Source of the DNA: Syngnathus acus | Lineage: Eukaryota > Chordata > Actinopteri > Syngnathiformes > Syngnathidae | NCBI RefSeq assembly: GCF_901709675.1 | Contig: NC_051090.1 | Location: 5,140,342 to 5,204,341, forward strand | DNA length: 64,000 nt | Reading direction: 5' to 3' | Shown: positions 24,201 through 38,004 of the stretch, piece after piece | Numbering within the stretch: position 1 is the stretch's first letter | How the letters are laid out: every line of letters begins with the position of its first letter | Translations under genes and position numbers: made by a program | The notes under the pieces: generated by a model | The model's database searches: none | Told to the model about the DNA's origin: nothing | What the model saw: the letters and a program-made list of their open reading frames with translations, nothing else

Positions 24201-27200
24201 TTCCGTCTAGTCTGCCTTCTCCCCCCTCCGATGATTAATTCTGCCCGCGACGTCCGAGGCCTGCCAATTATCGTTGCCCGATTGGTATTAATAGGTAAAG
24301 GGTTTCCTCATGTAGAATACATCATAGACAAAAAAAAAAACTCCCTTTGGCTGCAATTATAATTGTCGGAGTGTTGTTGATGTGGACATACTAAATGCAA
24401 GAGATTAATTACGATAAACAAACATCTTTGCGAGATATGATTTATATGTATGGACAAGCAGGCATGGTGTGATGGGTTGAAAAGAAATAAATGTAGCATA
24501 TGAGGGAAGGCAAGCTAGCTTGGTAGCTTGGACAGACAGACAAACAAAAAGACTCAAAAGTGACGGTATCAATCTGAGACAACAATGCCAGCAGTTATTG
24601 CCTTAGATCACAGTCAAGCTGGATCATATGAAATCATAGAATAATCAAATGAAATATCTATTTGAGTTTTTATTTTGTCCCCCTTCCGAACCAGTGCAGT
24701 GGATAGTAGTGTTTCTCTGTGGGCTGCCACTCCCGATAAAACAAACAAAAATAAACAATGGGGGATATAAAGGGGAATGAAAAATATGCAAGCCTGTACA
24801 CATGATATGGAATTGAATTTAATGTAGAAATTCAAGTTTGATATGGCTTGCATGGTGTGACAAGGATATCTCAGGGAGTCTGCAAAACAATATATCTATT
24901 TATACACCCCAAAGTTTAAAAAAAAAAAATGCTGAGATAGATGAATTATTTGTTGCCTACAGGGAAAGGTGGAAATATGGGAAAAAAAATCCTGGCAAAA
25001 TTGGAAAATACCCAAAAGTCAATTATCTGGCTTGGCCCCTGGCAGGTCCAAGCACATTTCAGTGGGGGGGGGGGGGGGGCGGTGCCCCCGTGGCCCCCCT
25101 CTAGCGCCGACAGTGTGCGCAGATCTCCCCCAAGGCCGAACAATAATACCCAATAGTGGTGGCCACCAGGAAGAAATTACAAACTGACTCAGCTAAAAAC
25201 TGTACCAAATCTCCTTCAATGTAATTCCACTCCAATACAGTAGGTGGCGGTAAAGTCCCAATCAAATGACGCAGATGCAACATTCAGAATATTTTACTAA
25301 TAAAATGCTATGTTGTAATCTTTCTATTTCATTATATATTTATATTGCTACAGTAGACCTGCAGTTTCTCATCTTTGCCATCACTAAGCCACATTCGCTT
25401 AGAATCATCTTAAAATGCTTTAAACCTTTGTGGCAAATGTTACATTTTTACTGCAAAATGTTTCGACGTTGGAGATTAAAACATAATGGTATCTTGTCTT
25501 TAAACATCTGCAAATAACTTGCCTGTAAATATTTGGCACTGGCAACATGTTCAATAATGAATTTTCTCCAGCTCATTCATCAGTGTCTCGTGTCACTTGG
25601 GCTCATCTCTGCGCATGCCCACCCCTCTTTTTATTTTCTTTTTTTAAATTCAGCTCGATGTATTTTTTATGCGACAATCGCGTGCAAAACTGGAGAGCAG
25701 TTAGACTCATTTCCCTGCGTGTGTCTTTTTGTCATTTACAGTGTGGTGAGCAGCGCGTGAAAAATAACCTTCTGCAATGTATTCACAGTGTCTTATTAAA
25801 GGACAGCAAATTAATTCCGCCATAGAGGATGCCGGGTCGTCTTATTTTTGGCGGTTCACTTATCTCATCTGAAGGTGGACTTGGCAGAAGCGCGCCGCAT
25901 TCTCATTCACGCTCAAAGGTCACCGCTGTTTTCTTTCGTCGACACAGAAGGGAAGCCTGTCTGTTTTGCATGCTTGGCCTATCAGAGAGGACCATTGCCT
26001 TCAGAGCGAGAGGAGGATGAAATGGGGGAGGAGGTGGGGTGCATTTCCAGAACAGCGTGAGCTCTTTAATGTCATGTCGGAGCCCGGCTTGATTCATTTC
26101 GAAAGATGAAGCAACTAGGGAGAGTGGGGGGAGGATTTTTAAATGCAATGTTTGGTGCTGTACTTTAAAGTCATGCAATGAAAAAATCTCGAACTTGCTG
26201 GTTTTAAAAATGGATGCATGGATGTTTATGTTTGCTTCGTTGTCCATATCCTCAGACGAGGTCTGCTCATTGGTTTCCTGGATGATTTTTTTGTCTACTT
26301 CCTGCAACACATCTGATTCTAGTTCGTTTGAATCAGGTGTGTTGCAACATGGAGGCAGAGAAAACATTCAGGAAACTGTCCTCGGAGGACTAGGATCGAA
26401 GACCCCAAGTTTAGGTTTTATTTTTGAAATAGTGCTTTTTGAGAGAATCCGAATGGATCAGTGACACAAGAGTGCAGCTTCTTGCCATTGCAGGAAGTTG
26501 CTTAGTTCTTTCCTTCCATTGAAAAATACAGGTAAGGTGTATTTTTTTGGCCTCTGTAGTTAGCTACACAAAAGAAAAAACAATGTTACTCTATGAAGAA
26601 TTAGAGATGTGGATTTGACAGAAGTCGTAACGTTTGGTTATTTGTTTGCAAGTGAATGAAAACTATCGAATGTTTTTCTTGGGATGTTGTTTGTGCTCCT
26701 TGCTATTAGCTGACACTATAGCTTCTAAGCTAGCAACCTTCTAGTTTTATTAGCTATGTTAGCAAAGCTATAATGCACTTTGCCATCATAAATTGTGGCT
26801 TATTTTTTAACAGAGAAGATGGAGGCTCATTTCAGTTCTGAAAATGAAAAGCTCCCGCGCTACCCAGGCAGCTATGAATAGAAATTGTGTGGTACTTCAA
26901 AAAAAAAAAAAGGGTTAAGCTGCTGTCCCAGTGCTGACGGCATGACTTCACTGATTGGCTTCCAGCATTCCTCAAACTGCTCTTACACTATCCATCCATC
27001 CAACCAAGCATCCATCCGCCCCAGTAATTGGCAGATCAGTGTTTATTTTGAGCTCGCTCTTGTTTGAATGCGAAATATATGTCAATGCAATTAGCACCCT
27101 GAATTCTGCTTGTTAGAGCGACCATTCGTGCTAATTAGTAGCCCTCTCCAGCTCAATGATGAAATAAGACAAAACGTTTTTTTTTTTTTAAAGCAATACA

Positions 27201-30200
27201 GTCAGGAGGATTAGTGCCTTTACCCTTCTTTCCTCTTTGCCACAAGACTTATTACTTCCCTCTCCCCCATGTCTACACAATCTTTGAAGCGTCGTCTTTA
27301 AAAGGTAGCTTTCAATTTGCTGAATCAAAGCGACCGAGCACCTGATCCGATTGTTTGCAGACAGCTTGACGCCCGCCGGTCATCCGCGATCGCACCTCCT
27401 GTGCTCTGATCAATCGATCCTTCCTTGGAGGTTTAAACGGCTCATAGGCGGCGAGCATCGGCAGGAGCGTCACATCTAATAAACTTACCTCGCAACTGAA
27501 TACACTGCTAAGCTCACTGCTTAGTATGTTGCACAGTTTGCTGTCACTGTCAATGCTGTGGTGATATTTTTCTTGGTATTTTTTTTTTCCTCGAATATTT
27601 TTAGAATCGATTAGTCTTAATATTTAGTCGATTAATCGAATATCGGATAATATTTTATTTTACGCGACATACATTTACGTTTAACCAAATAAAAGCATAC
27701 GTTTGCAAATGTTTTGATTAAACACAAAAGATGATCTGTTTGTTTTCATTATTGATCGCCAAAAAAGAATGAATAATTACTGTTGAGAAGCTAACAGAGG
27801 ATTTGGACAATTTTAAAATCTACTTGATTATTAAAATATTTATCGATTAATTTGATAATCAATTACTTTTCGATTAATCGATTAATTTTGTCAACCCTGG
27901 ATAATATTTTATTGGGGAACAAGAGTTCTAGCTCATACTCATTTTTGATTGAAATAAGGAAAGATTGTCGGGCAGTTTTTCTTTTTTACAAAAAAGACTG
28001 CAGATTATTCGTATCATTGTATTTATTTCGATTGTGCACCAGGCTGGTTATTGCGAATACTTGGCAAGGAAGCATCCTCTTACCGTAAAGGTATGACACA
28101 TCTTTCGGAAATCCCTTGCCAGGGTTGGAGGGCGGTACAGTGTATTGATTTGTGTGTTTAAAAAAACCCAAAAAAAACCCCAGCTCGATTTCAGGAAGGG
28201 AGTGACACGTCAGGGCTGTACACTTGGCAGTTTCACTCTTTGGCCTCCCAGAAGTAAAACAGCAGGAGGCGCTAAGTGGCAACCTCCACATTATTTACAG
28301 CTCTGTGAAAGTCCATCCATTAACGGTGTCAATTAGCTTCCTCATCAGGGATGCGGGTCGCGGGATTTATTTATAGTTCTGCCGCTGACTTTCATAGCAA
28401 AAGGAGCTGGAAAAGGTTAGATTTGAAGAGCGCAGAGCGGACATTTCCCAACATGCTTTAAGGCCAACCGAGTCACCTATTGAAAAAATTCTGGCCCACA
28501 TGGGGATGGATGCCCACTTTAATCTGTCATGTCGCCTCCCACAGAGGCGCCAACCCTCGGACAACTTTATTAGGAGCCTGTTGGAAATGGAATCCGGCCA
28601 TCCTGTTATGTTGTTATCCCCGCAGTGTATAGTCTTAAGTACGGGGAGAATTACTCCCCGCCTTGTCGTGTCAGTTCATCCTTCTATTTTATGACGGCTT
28701 CTTTAGCCCAATATCGATCCTTCTCGGAGCGAACGCGAAGCATCTCAAAAAGAATTTATTGCCTTTGTCAGCCTTATTAGGCCACGCACGCTTCACCCCA
28801 ACACGTGTATGGCGTGTAAGTACACGACACAGGTGCTCCTTTGGGATGCGCCGCCTATGGATCTCCTTGACTGCTCGTCGGAGGCAAGTGGAGTCCATGT
28901 GAGTGAAGAGCAACAAATCAATGGTCCGGGTCTTCTGCTCAAGGGGTCAGAGAGGATAGCAGGGAGGGTCCCGCCGCTATTGCTGCATTGGATGTTGCTC
29001 GGAATTGAAAATATAGTTCTGAGAAATCCATTATTGCCTTTGTGAGGTATAATTTTATGCCGTTTCCTTTTTTCCACCATCTTATGTAGTGACAGTATTT
29101 TAGTATAGAACATAATGTACACATATCATGAGTGGTTCACACACAGAACCTTTTGGTGCTTATGGGTTTGCCTAGTGTGGGAGGATTATGTTTAAAGGCA
29201 AATTATGGTGTCGCCCACCTATGTAGCAGAATGGGTCAAATTTGATGGTGATGGTGAATCAATTTGGCGCACAATCTGGGGCGAGCCCCTCTGATAGGAA
29301 AGTCATCGGCAACAAGGAAGTACTGTTGAAGTGATGATCTGAGATGGAGATCTTTGTATGCTAGGGAGCAGCTAAGTTTAGACTGGGTTGTAACTTGTAA
29401 TTGATGCCTCATCCATAGAGGTTCGTAATTGTATGTAGATGCTGCAAGATGGTGTCAAAGTACTACTTTTGTCTAAATGAAAACCCCTTGGCGCCGAGAT
29501 GGTGTAAAACTTTTATTGCTGCTGAATGCTGACTCGGTAAAAAGTGGGGTTTACCGTACATGTCTGGATTTTTTTTTTCTTTTTTTTTTTAAAACCAAAT
29601 CATCTTAAGCAATTTATTTTTAATGGAAACGCGGTGCCACCTGTTGTCCCACAGCATGAAGACATTATCTGTTATAGCAAAGCACACTATTTGAGTAACT
29701 TGGAGCGTTCCATGACTGTGGATCCCGCCATTCCCATTTATTAATTCCAACTGTAGCTCAAGGTGAGGGTTGACGTGGAGGGGCAGTAAAAGGAGAAATG
29801 TGGGAGGATTTGGAAAGATGAGCAGCTCCGGCGTGATTGACGACGGCCCGATGGAAGGATGCGGTCGGCTTTGCGATGAGGAGGACTGAGCACCCCCGCT
29901 CCCGTCCACCTCCATTTAAGGTGGCTGTCTGACTTAATTAAGGTTTACAGGTTACGCTAGGCTACTGCTTATATTACACCGCTCATTACAAGGCCATTAG
30001 GCTCGGGCAGAGAAAATATTGTTGTCAGAACTATGATGACTCAAAGCATTTTATTACACCTCCTCCCAACTCCTTCTTTTCCGAGTATCTGAATGACGTT
30101 CTTGGGAGCAGATTGGGAATCTTTATTTTTCCCAAGTAAGGGGGTGCTTCGAGGAGCTTCTCCGAGACCACACTGATTACCCCCCTCATGGTCAATTTGC

Positions 30201-32388
30201 GCCTCTGAGCCTCCTGCCCAGCCAATGATACAGGTCATAATCACATTGTATCAGTGCTGATGTGTGTTTTGGGTTCCCCCCCCATCCCTCTACTCTCCAT
30301 CTCCCCCAGGCCGCCCCCCCTCACATGAAGAGGGGCGTCATGGGAGTAAATGAAGTAAGCAAGTAATCTAGCCCCACTGATAGCCCTCAAAAGATGTGTG
30401 AGGGCAACGAGCGGGACTTTTTCTGCTACCTTCACACTTTCCACCAGCGAGGAAATGGCTTTCAGTGCGAGGGAGTTTGCACTTTTTCCCCATTACTCCG
30501 AAGGGCGAAGGAAACGGACAAAGAAGTGAGAAAAATTCAGCTCCGAGAACTGCGGTCTATATAATTGATGTCCACACCTTCGTATTGATCCAGAAGTCAT
30601 TTTGTTCTTGGACATACAATGCAAATGTCAGTAACAGCAGGAGAGGAGAGTTTGCACCGGGCTTGTCGCAAAGTTGGATGGTCCCTTTGACTTTTTCATT
30701 TTTTCTCTCCAGGTGCTAAAAGTGTGACGCCAATCCTCTGCTTCTCTCCCCCCATCGTCTCGCTCACTTCTTCACATTTTAATTACACGGCAATTCAACA
30801 CAGTGGAGATGAAGCGACTCGGCCCTATTTCCCAGTACACATACGGCGTGCACTTGAAAATATATCATTAGGAAATGGGTGCCGGAGCGTGTTGGGGAAA
30901 AAAAAAAAAAAAAAAGAACAAGATAGATTTGGCAGCCACAAAGAGAAAGTAGAAGAGGTATTTCTTTCTCTTTGGAGGTGAAATCAATGTGACAGATAAG
31001 GCTGCTTAAAGGTTTCCATCAGATGACGCACAGGATCATCTCTTAACAATAGGAAGGCTTCCCCCATTGCTTTGTCAGCAGGCTGCTTGTTGTCGTGGCT
31101 TTTATTTCTTGGTGCTGTTTCCAACTATTTCATCATTCCGCACAATTGGTATGCAGAGCAACGCTGGCAATTTGCGCCTGTTTGGTTTCTCAATTATGCA
31201 GTCGTTAAAGCACTCTCGCCTGTGGCCCGCAAATTCTTATCAAGCCATACGTTAAAAGCAACGCGTGTAAACCGAGTTCAACCAAGAAGGTTGTAAAGTT
31301 TGCGATGGAACATGTAGTCACAATATCTGACACCGCTGCAACAATACATCAGCTTTGGATACATTTGGATGTTGAAATGAGATCCGAAATGCACTAAACC
31401 GCCTTCGGGGTGTCAGAAAATATGATGTATGCTAACCCGTGTGAACCCCATTAATAGAACACAAGCAAATCTATTTATTCAGACAGTGGCGGGGAAAATG
31501 ATTGCCGCAATACTCCATCTGCTTTCTCTTCATCCCTCGTCTCTTTTCTGAGGGATGTTGCCTGGATGTGCACGTCTCGCACCCGAGTGGGGCGGCCATT
31601 AGCGAATGCGTGCACACTCAGGGATGATTTTTTCTTTTATTTATTATTATTTTTTTTTTTTATAAACATCACCTATCGAGCTGTGAACTAGATATTCTTC
31701 ACGTTTTTTGCTGACATGTTCCTTTTGGGCCTACTCGTATCCCAATTATTTCTCCATTACGATAAACGCCTAAAAACGTTGTTGGCCTCCACTCCCCTAG
31801 GGGGCGATCCAGCATGCCAGTTAACTTATTTAGTAGCGGATATTCAACAAGATTTGTTAAGTGCCTAACTATTTCAAGCCAAGTGTAACATGAGAAACCT
31901 TTATAGCTCAGACTTGGATATGTGACTTTTAATATTTATTTAGCCTACAGAAAAAAACTTCAAGTAATTTTTGGAAAACAAGAAAAAACAACAAATTTAA
32001 CAAAGATGAAGAGTCCAACAATCTCAATTAAACCCTTTGGAGTGACTTCGCCATTAGTGACTCAGAATCTACACAAATAAAAACATTTCTATATACGACA
32101 TGTATTTCTCTATTGCTATCACGCATGCTGTGATTGTAACAGTTTGCACAACAGTGAGTGGAACAACCAAAGGGACATTCAACCATTACTGGCACTTCTC
32201 CCCCCCCCACAATTGTTTGGCCTCTGTCTCTACCGAGTGCTCTTGTGTGATATCTACTTCTGTGCCTGCTTTTATTCCTATAATGTGGTGTGCCTATTTT
32301 TACAGGTTGTGCGTTCCTCACCTACTGCGCCCGAGAGTCCGCCATCAAAGCCCAGAATGCCCTCCACGAACAGAAAACACTGCCAGGG
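21285..32388 (+). CDS. celf5: CELF5-like RNA-binding protein, first two coding exons (partial)
   Basis: Exon 1 is 21285-21678 and exon 2 is 32306-32388; the gene continues beyond the window. CELF proteins bind GU-rich RNA to control splicing, decay and translation, and CELF5 is mainly neural. Exon 1 encodes 131 residues: [12 protein letters not shown] (human CELF5 begins MARLTESEARRQ), a long proline- and leucine-rich insert, then [17 protein letters not shown], which opens RRM1 (RNP2 is LFIGQIP). Exon 2 supplies [20 protein letters not shown] and ends ...EQKTLPG. RNP1 (KGCAFLTY) therefore spans the splice junction. Phases match (1 at intron 1, 0 at intron 2), donors are AAAG/gtacgg and GGG/gtaagt, and the 83-nt exon 2 is the size typical of CELF genes. 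CELF4 is the main alternative; the N-terminus and CARES favour CELF5. Exon 3 (start of IQVKPADSESRG in the family) was not found. Confidence 0.92.
21321..21365 (+). repeat. (CTC)n coding trinucleotide tract
   Basis: A CCT/CTC run inside celf5 exon 1 encoding a polyproline block at about residues 14-25. Human CELF5 has a short glutamine-rich stretch at this place. It is a likely length-polymorphic coding microsatellite. Confidence 0.85.
24127..24300. promoter_or_regulatory. Candidate conserved non-coding element in celf5 intron 1
   Basis: A low-repeat, GC-balanced block with several homeodomain-type cores (CCAATTAAAT, GATTAATT, CCAATTAT, GTATTAATAG) and no reading frame. It contrasts with its repeat-rich surroundings. 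Conservation is a guess from composition only. Confidence 0.25.
25236..25252 (+). promoter_or_regulatory. Weak CTCF-like motif
   Basis: ACAGTAGGTGGCGGTAA resembles the CTCF core with substitutions. A related minus-strand sequence (CAGTAGATGGCGCTAG) lies near 19166-19182. The same string is common in fish interspersed repeats, so it may simply be repeat-derived. Confidence 0.25.
26316..26407 (+). mobile_element. Fragment of a fish interspersed repeat
   Basis: The block with AATCAGGTGTGTTGCAACAT, followed by CAGGAAACTGTCCTCGGAGGACTAGGAT, resembles the end of a common ray-finned-fish DNA-transposon family (AATCAGGTGTGTT...CCTCGAGGACCAGGA...). Only one end is recognisable. A minus-strand frame over it (25903-26367) has no known domain and is not treated as a gene. 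Confidence 0.5.
27590..27897. mobile_element. Decayed ATCGATTAATCGATTAA-type repeat
   Basis: Both ends carry TCGATTAATCGA-type palindromic strings (27629-27643 and 27870-27886), followed by TTTTGTCAACCCTGG, a pattern common to a fish interspersed repeat. The middle is AT-rich and non-coding. Ends and class are uncertain. Confidence 0.45.
28260..28276 (+). promoter_or_regulatory. CTCF-like motif, plus orientation
   Basis: CAGCAGGAGGCGCTAAG is a good match to the CTCF core and its 3' GCGCTA extension. It lies in celf5 intron 1. Occupancy is untested. Confidence 0.45.
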
Positions 32389-34786
32389 GTAAGTGCTGCA
32401 CTATACGTGCGTCTCGCTCGTCGTAAAAAAATATGTGAGATGATGGAAAAACACGGGAAAGCAATTCAATCAGCGTCTTTATACTCTGGAAGGCACAGTT
32501 GCACTGCGTCTTGCTCTCTGCATTGATTGGACTTGGGCTGCCTCATACTTTTTGACCTTATTAATATTGCTTGTACTGCTTGCTGATTAACCCACCAATC
32601 AAATATTTTTTTGTATTAATAGAATTTGAATAGTTTGTTCGCAATTTTTAAATTTAAATATTTTTATTTATATTTTTATATGATTTATATTTATTGTATC
32701 CCCATTCTGTCGAAAAATATTCCATAAAAAATATTTAGGCCTGTATATAAATAACTACAGTTCATATGGAGAATTTATTTTATATAAAATAATAATGATT
32801 GTAATATTATCATGCTGTAGTGTATGCAGCAAGTAGTGTGCTCCCCCTGACAGTGTCTCCTGGCGTTTAAATAATAAATATTTCCCATTTTGCAGCGTTA
32901 CCTCGATGACATATTTAGGTCGCTATGTTGCTTACACACACGTCACTTCGAGTGGACGTGACGTTCCTTCATGCCACTTGAGTGAGTAATAAAACCCTTT
33001 CCTTGTACGCTTTCAATCCTGCTTCATCACCTCTTGCGCTGATTCCCCTCAACCTCCCTCGGTCATGTCGGCACAACTCCCCCCCTCCCCTCCCCACCTC
33101 CGATCACCCAGCTCTTGCGTGTCATAGAAAAGCATCAAGCAGACGTAGATAGCTGTTAGCCTCACGTCCGAAGCTGCAGTTACCTCCCATGCGTGGATCC
33201 CTTGCCAAAAACGTCAAGCTTGGTCGTTCCGCTTAGATCTGTTTGCCGCCAATGTTGATTCCTGGTAGCGGTAAAAAAAAATATGTGCGCGTGGAAGCCT
33301 GCTGTGATCCAAACCACCCATGGTTGAGAATGCATTAATTCTTCATTCGCACAAATATATGTCGTGCATAATTTAGAACAAGAGGCTGCTACATGTGAGC
33401 GGATGTCTTTGTCTTTAGAGCTTGGTGAAGCAGCATGTTGCTTATTGCCCAAGGTTATTTTTGTAAATTTTCTACATCCCGTGTCAACAAAGTAGTCAGA
33501 AGGTGTCCAAAAAAAAACAACAACTCTGGCCTTCAAGCTCCTAGTCCTCATGGCGGGTGTCTAAAACTGCACCGCAATAGTACGACCTTACCATATTTGG
33601 CAAAACCCAGGCTTATCTCACCCACACACCCCTTTACTTTTCCTCCTGCAACATCCTGGCGATCCAACACCGACTTAATCTCGCTGCAGCATGCGCGTGC
33701 CGCGTCACGCTGGATATAACATGGCCGTGAGCGTCACGTTGAACGATTCTGTTTCATGCAGTTCGTATTTGCCGCTATGTACTTGACCTGGGTTGTGGGG
33801 TGCAGGAAGTGTAGGAGGCATGTTTATGGAAACCCGCAATGGGAGCAGCGAAGGGATTATGTTCTCACACACACGCGGGCTCCTGCTGTGTCAACATTCA
33901 AAGCAGATCTTCTTCCTCTCAATTTTTTTTTTTTTTTTTTAATTTTCTGTTTGTGTGTAGCCTTAAAAATCAGGGGTTGAAAACAACCTAATTTTGCTTA
34001 GCGAAAAAAACGAGCTAGTAGAATGTGTTCGTACTTTACCTTCCACAATTGGTACGAGCGAGGCCGTAATGGGATGAACGGAGGAGCGTGGCCTTGCGCC
34101 CCCGCCGCCGAGCTGTTCCGCGAAAACCCCGTTCAATTTTTTTGCGCCCGCGCAAAGTATAAAAATGCACACTGGCGCCATCCATCTGCTTTTCGGGCTC
34201 TTGAGCCAAGCTCGCCTGCGTGTCGTCCGATCTGCTGCAAAAAATGGAATTATTCAATGCTACACTGTGTGAAGGTTGTATGAGGTAGTATGTCGGGATT
34301 GTGTGTTGTGTTGGGTGGGGGTGGGAGTAGAGCGGAGCGGAGCGGTCAGCATGAAGCCAATTGGTGCTGGCAGGATGTTGAGGCCTTGTAGCTAGAGAGA
34401 GAACTCGTTAGAATCTCGCCTTTGGGAAGCAGGAGTCTGTGTGCTTGTGTCTTTGTGCGTTCCTAATCAGTAAAATGATTGCGGCAAAGGGAAACCAGGC
34501 AAGGTCTTTCTTTTTTCTTTCAAATATTTATCCTTTGAATAGCAGCCCTGCATGTTTGCAATATAATGTAACTGTCTTAACCACAAAGTGCATCTTTAGT
34601 GCCCGAGCGGTTTCATTTTTCATAAGTGAGACTGAGATGGCTCTAGTTTATTTAAATTTAAATATTTCATTTTTTCCCAAGCAGACTAAAAACTGAGGAA
34701 TGGTTGAAAACTTGGTCCAAAAAAAGATCTGGCATTTTTTGTTTTTTTTAAAGTAAAGCTGTGACTACTGTGCTTATTTGTTGATG

Positions 34787-35092
34787 TACAATGGAACCTT
34801 TTCTTGAGTGCCTGGCCTTGTTGGGATTAAAGGTTGGTCTTTATTTTATTTTATTCAGGTAATGTAATATAGAACCGCAGACAGTCAACCAAAGCAAAAA
34901 AAAAAACCTCTACAATGTGATGTAGTTGCATAACAGCATTAAATCCAGGATTGGACATGGTTTGGTTGTGGACAAATCCAATTCCATTTTTTTTTTTTTA
35001 AATTCGCTTTCCCGAAAGAAAAAAAATGCATTCAATTGAGGACAACTTAGAAGTCAACCAGCATGGTGTTCTACTTCAGAGGTTCCACTGTA
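34787..35092. mobile_element. MITE with TACARTGGAACCT terminal inverted repeats
   Basis: A 306-bp element. The left end is TACAATGGAACCTT and the right end, inverted, is TACAGTGGAACCTC. It starts with TA and ends with TA, as in Tc1/mariner-derived elements. Non-coding. It lies in celf5 intron 2. Confidence 0.8.
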
Positions 35093-36403
35093 TTGCAAAT
35101 AAAGTTGTGGCTGCGTTGTTACAAGCTGACCTATATTCAACTTTACTAGCCAGAGGGACACAGTGAGTTAGTGAAGAGAGCCACTGTTACATTTCCTCTC
35201 TTCTGTGTGATGTACGACTCTTCGAGGTGGTTCTGTGTTGCGCTCGATGTGGCAAGAGTGACCAAAGTGAAGACAATACGCCACATTAATGCAAAGGGTC
35301 GCTTGAAAGTACGTCTGGATTTTTGGTGAGTCATCTCATGGTCGGAGAAACTGTGTGTGGCGGCGGCGGTGCTTATTATGTAAATTAGTCAATTTCTCAC
35401 ACAGGCATTTTCCAAAATATGCTGCTCTGGTTATGTAATTTCGTACTTAGGCACTCTGGAGACCAATAACTGTTTATATAGAAAAAACGGAAAAGTAAAT
35501 TTATCCATATTATGTCCCCTATAAACTAAGATGCGCCACATTTGGCTGAGGGCATTTTTTTTTTTTTAATAAACACACTCCACCCTCCCCACACATGAAG
35601 CCACTTCACAGTGAGAAGTGTGCTATTTTTTCCGAGGTACAGGTTAGCAAAAGGGGTTGAATTATTAATGTTTTATGGTATTTTTAGCCTGTTTAACCTA
35701 TTTCTGGTTGTGGCTGGAGACTGTTCGCCCATCTGTCTGTGAGATTCCATCATGTGACACCGCCGCGATCTGGGTTACGGAGTGGAAACGGGCCCAGCGT
35801 GTGCTTTTTGGACATGCACCTGCTCACCTGTAGGTGGATGGTGTAATACCGAATGTGACCAGTTTTTGTCACGGGGTGGGGCGGGTTTCGACACCGGCTT
35901 GCCCAGCAGTAAAATGAAAGAAAGAAAACGAAAGAGGATTGCGGATATGCTTGATAAACTTCGGCCTTGAACGGCAGCTCGTGTGAGTGTCTCTGTCGGG
36001 CGTGTGTGTCCTTGTGTGCGGAGAGAAAGAGAAATGATTAGCCTACAAAACACACACGCAAACAGACAAGCCAGCAGATTAGCTGGCAGGCAAGCGGAAC
36101 TCGGGGAACAAGCGACTTGACGCCATCATGAAGGAAACATGGACACTTACAATCACGTCGGGCATTCCGACTAATCAGAGCTGACATCTGACCTTGAGTA
36201 AAAAAAAATAAAATAAAAGGAGGGGGGGTGGGTCACGTGGTCATGTTGACAGCTCGAAGTCATATACCTTCCGAGCCAAAATAGCCGAGAGCCGCGGGCT
36301 CGGCATGCGTCGTCGATCTGAGCTTGACTGAAATGGCACACTTACTGTGCAACCAGAGGGGGCTCATTTGTAAGGCAGATGCGGGCGCCTGTCGAGGCTC
36401 CAA

Positions 36404-36430
36404 GGTGTGTGTGTGTGTGTCGGGGGGGGG
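36404..36430. repeat. (GT)n followed by a G run
   Basis: A short GTGTGT tract followed by TC and about ten Gs. Intronic. Confidence 0.8.
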
Positions 36431-38004
36431 GTTTGCACAGCACGACAGCCAGCGATTGTCAGCAAAAATCAAGACTAATGAAATACAGTACACATGGCTC
36501 CGGGGGGGGCACGAGAGGGGTGTGACTGACAGGAGGCGTGAGCGCAAAGAGCCGGAGGAAAAGCTTCAAGTTCCAGCTCTCCTTCCCGACCCGGATAAGA
36601 GAAGCAGCATGAGGCGTAGGGTGGAGAAGAGGGGACAATGTGAGGGTCCCCCCGGGGGTTGGGGGGGTACAAGTGCGTGGGGAGCGCTACTGATGGGCCT
36701 GTTCATGTGGAAGTGGGTATTACATTGCAGAGGAGGGCTGTCAGCAGCTCTCTCGCTCTCTCAGGAGTCAGTGTCAGGGCCGTCGCTGGCGTTGAAGGCT
36801 TCTGTCGAGATCTCCACGCTGCCTTTTGCTGCTTCAGCGCAACATTTCCAAAAGTTCCTTTTCCCCCCATTCATTTTTAGAAAATAGGTTTTTGCTCATG
36901 CAATGCCATTGTTTGTATGGACACGGCCTTAGAGCTTTCAAATAGGAAAGCAAGTCTCGTGCCAAGAGCTACAGCCCGAGGCTTTCAAAGTATTCTCATC
37001 TTGAGAAGCCGCTGTCAATAATTCAGACTAAAACAACATTGTTGTAGGCAGCCAGGCTTACGTTTATACATCAGTATATCAGACTTTATCAGACTTAGCT
37101 GTTCTTGATGCTTATTGGCATCAAGGAGACCAGAATTCTGCTTTTTGCAAGCAAGGTAATACTTTGTTTTAAATGATGTTGCCAGAGAGGCTTTAACGTC
37201 ATATTGGGGAAATTGATGAAGCTTACGTTTGGGAAATACCAATCAAGTGTGTCCATCTTTTTTTTTTTGTGCACTTAGTTTTGGGTCGTACCGCCCGAAC
37301 AGGATGTTAGTGTGGAATGAAAAAGATTCAAGCTGTGGATTAGAGAAGATGGAAGCAGAGAGAAAGAAATAGATGAAACATATTTGAATCAGTGACTTGT
37401 GAAGATTCCAAAAATGAGATGGAGACAGAGGGAAATGGAGAGTGGGGAAGTATTGATGGAGGGCCTCGGTGCTTCTTCGGGACATTTTTTTTTTTCCTCT
37501 CTCAACCTCTTCAATATGAATCGGGAGGAAAGTAGCACAGCTGCGCCATGTCTTTCGTAGAGTCCCACGGTGAAGTCCAAAGACATCCCAGAGGTAATCA
37601 TTATGTTGACAATGTGGCACTCACAAGCTGAATAGCATTGGAAGGCTGATTGCAAAAAAAACCAAAAAAAAAAACGATTAAAATCACATGGCGAGAATCG
37701 AATGAACAAAAGCAATCATGCCGCTTTTATCTTAGACATTTTTACGCTAAAAATATTTTTGGGAGGGAAGGATCTATAAAAATAATGACTTTTAATAATG
37801 AAATGTCAGAGCCAGCGAGAGTATATTTACTCAATGGCTTGGATATTTTATACGGAGTGAGAAAGATTTCTAATACAGTGGGGCCTTCATAAAATTATAC
37901 ATTAATGTTGTCACGAATAGAATTTAATGAAACCGTTCCAGCCACTTTTTTTTTTATTTCACGAGTTCAATGAATCATATGCTGCTCCTTCTGGTGTGCT
38001 GCCC

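Larger units (their letters stand above)
21679..32305 (+). other. celf5 intron 1 (10.6 kb)
   Basis: Bounded by the splice sites of exons 1 and 2. No internal exon is recognised. It contains poly(C) runs (about 21901-21920 and 22050-22063), a G17-type run near 25064-25079, a MITE-like fragment (26316-26407), a decayed repeat (27590-27897), CTCF-like motifs at 25236-25252 and 28260-28276, and GC-balanced blocks rich in AATTA/ATTA that may be regulatory (24127-24300, 27060-27480, 28300-28600). Much of the rest is unremarkable AT-rich DNA. Confidence 0.7.

Noticed and set aside
25903-26367. 154-residue minus-strand frame
   Set aside because: It overlaps a recognisable interspersed-repeat end at 26316-26407, has no known domain and no splice partners. 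Probably chance or transposon-derived.
30690-30715. Strong-looking acceptor (TTTTTCTCTCCAG) in celf5 intron 1
   Set aside because: No matching donor or in-frame CELF sequence follows. Polypyrimidine-AG strings are frequent by chance in introns of this size.
34835-34866. Second possible recursive splice site (TTATTCAG/GTAATG)
   Set aside because: It lies inside the MITE at 34787-35092, the tract is broken by many A residues, and the donor half is weak.
37868-37985. Possible MITE starting TACAGTGGGGCCTT
   Set aside because: Only a single terminus-like string; no inverted partner was found nearby.
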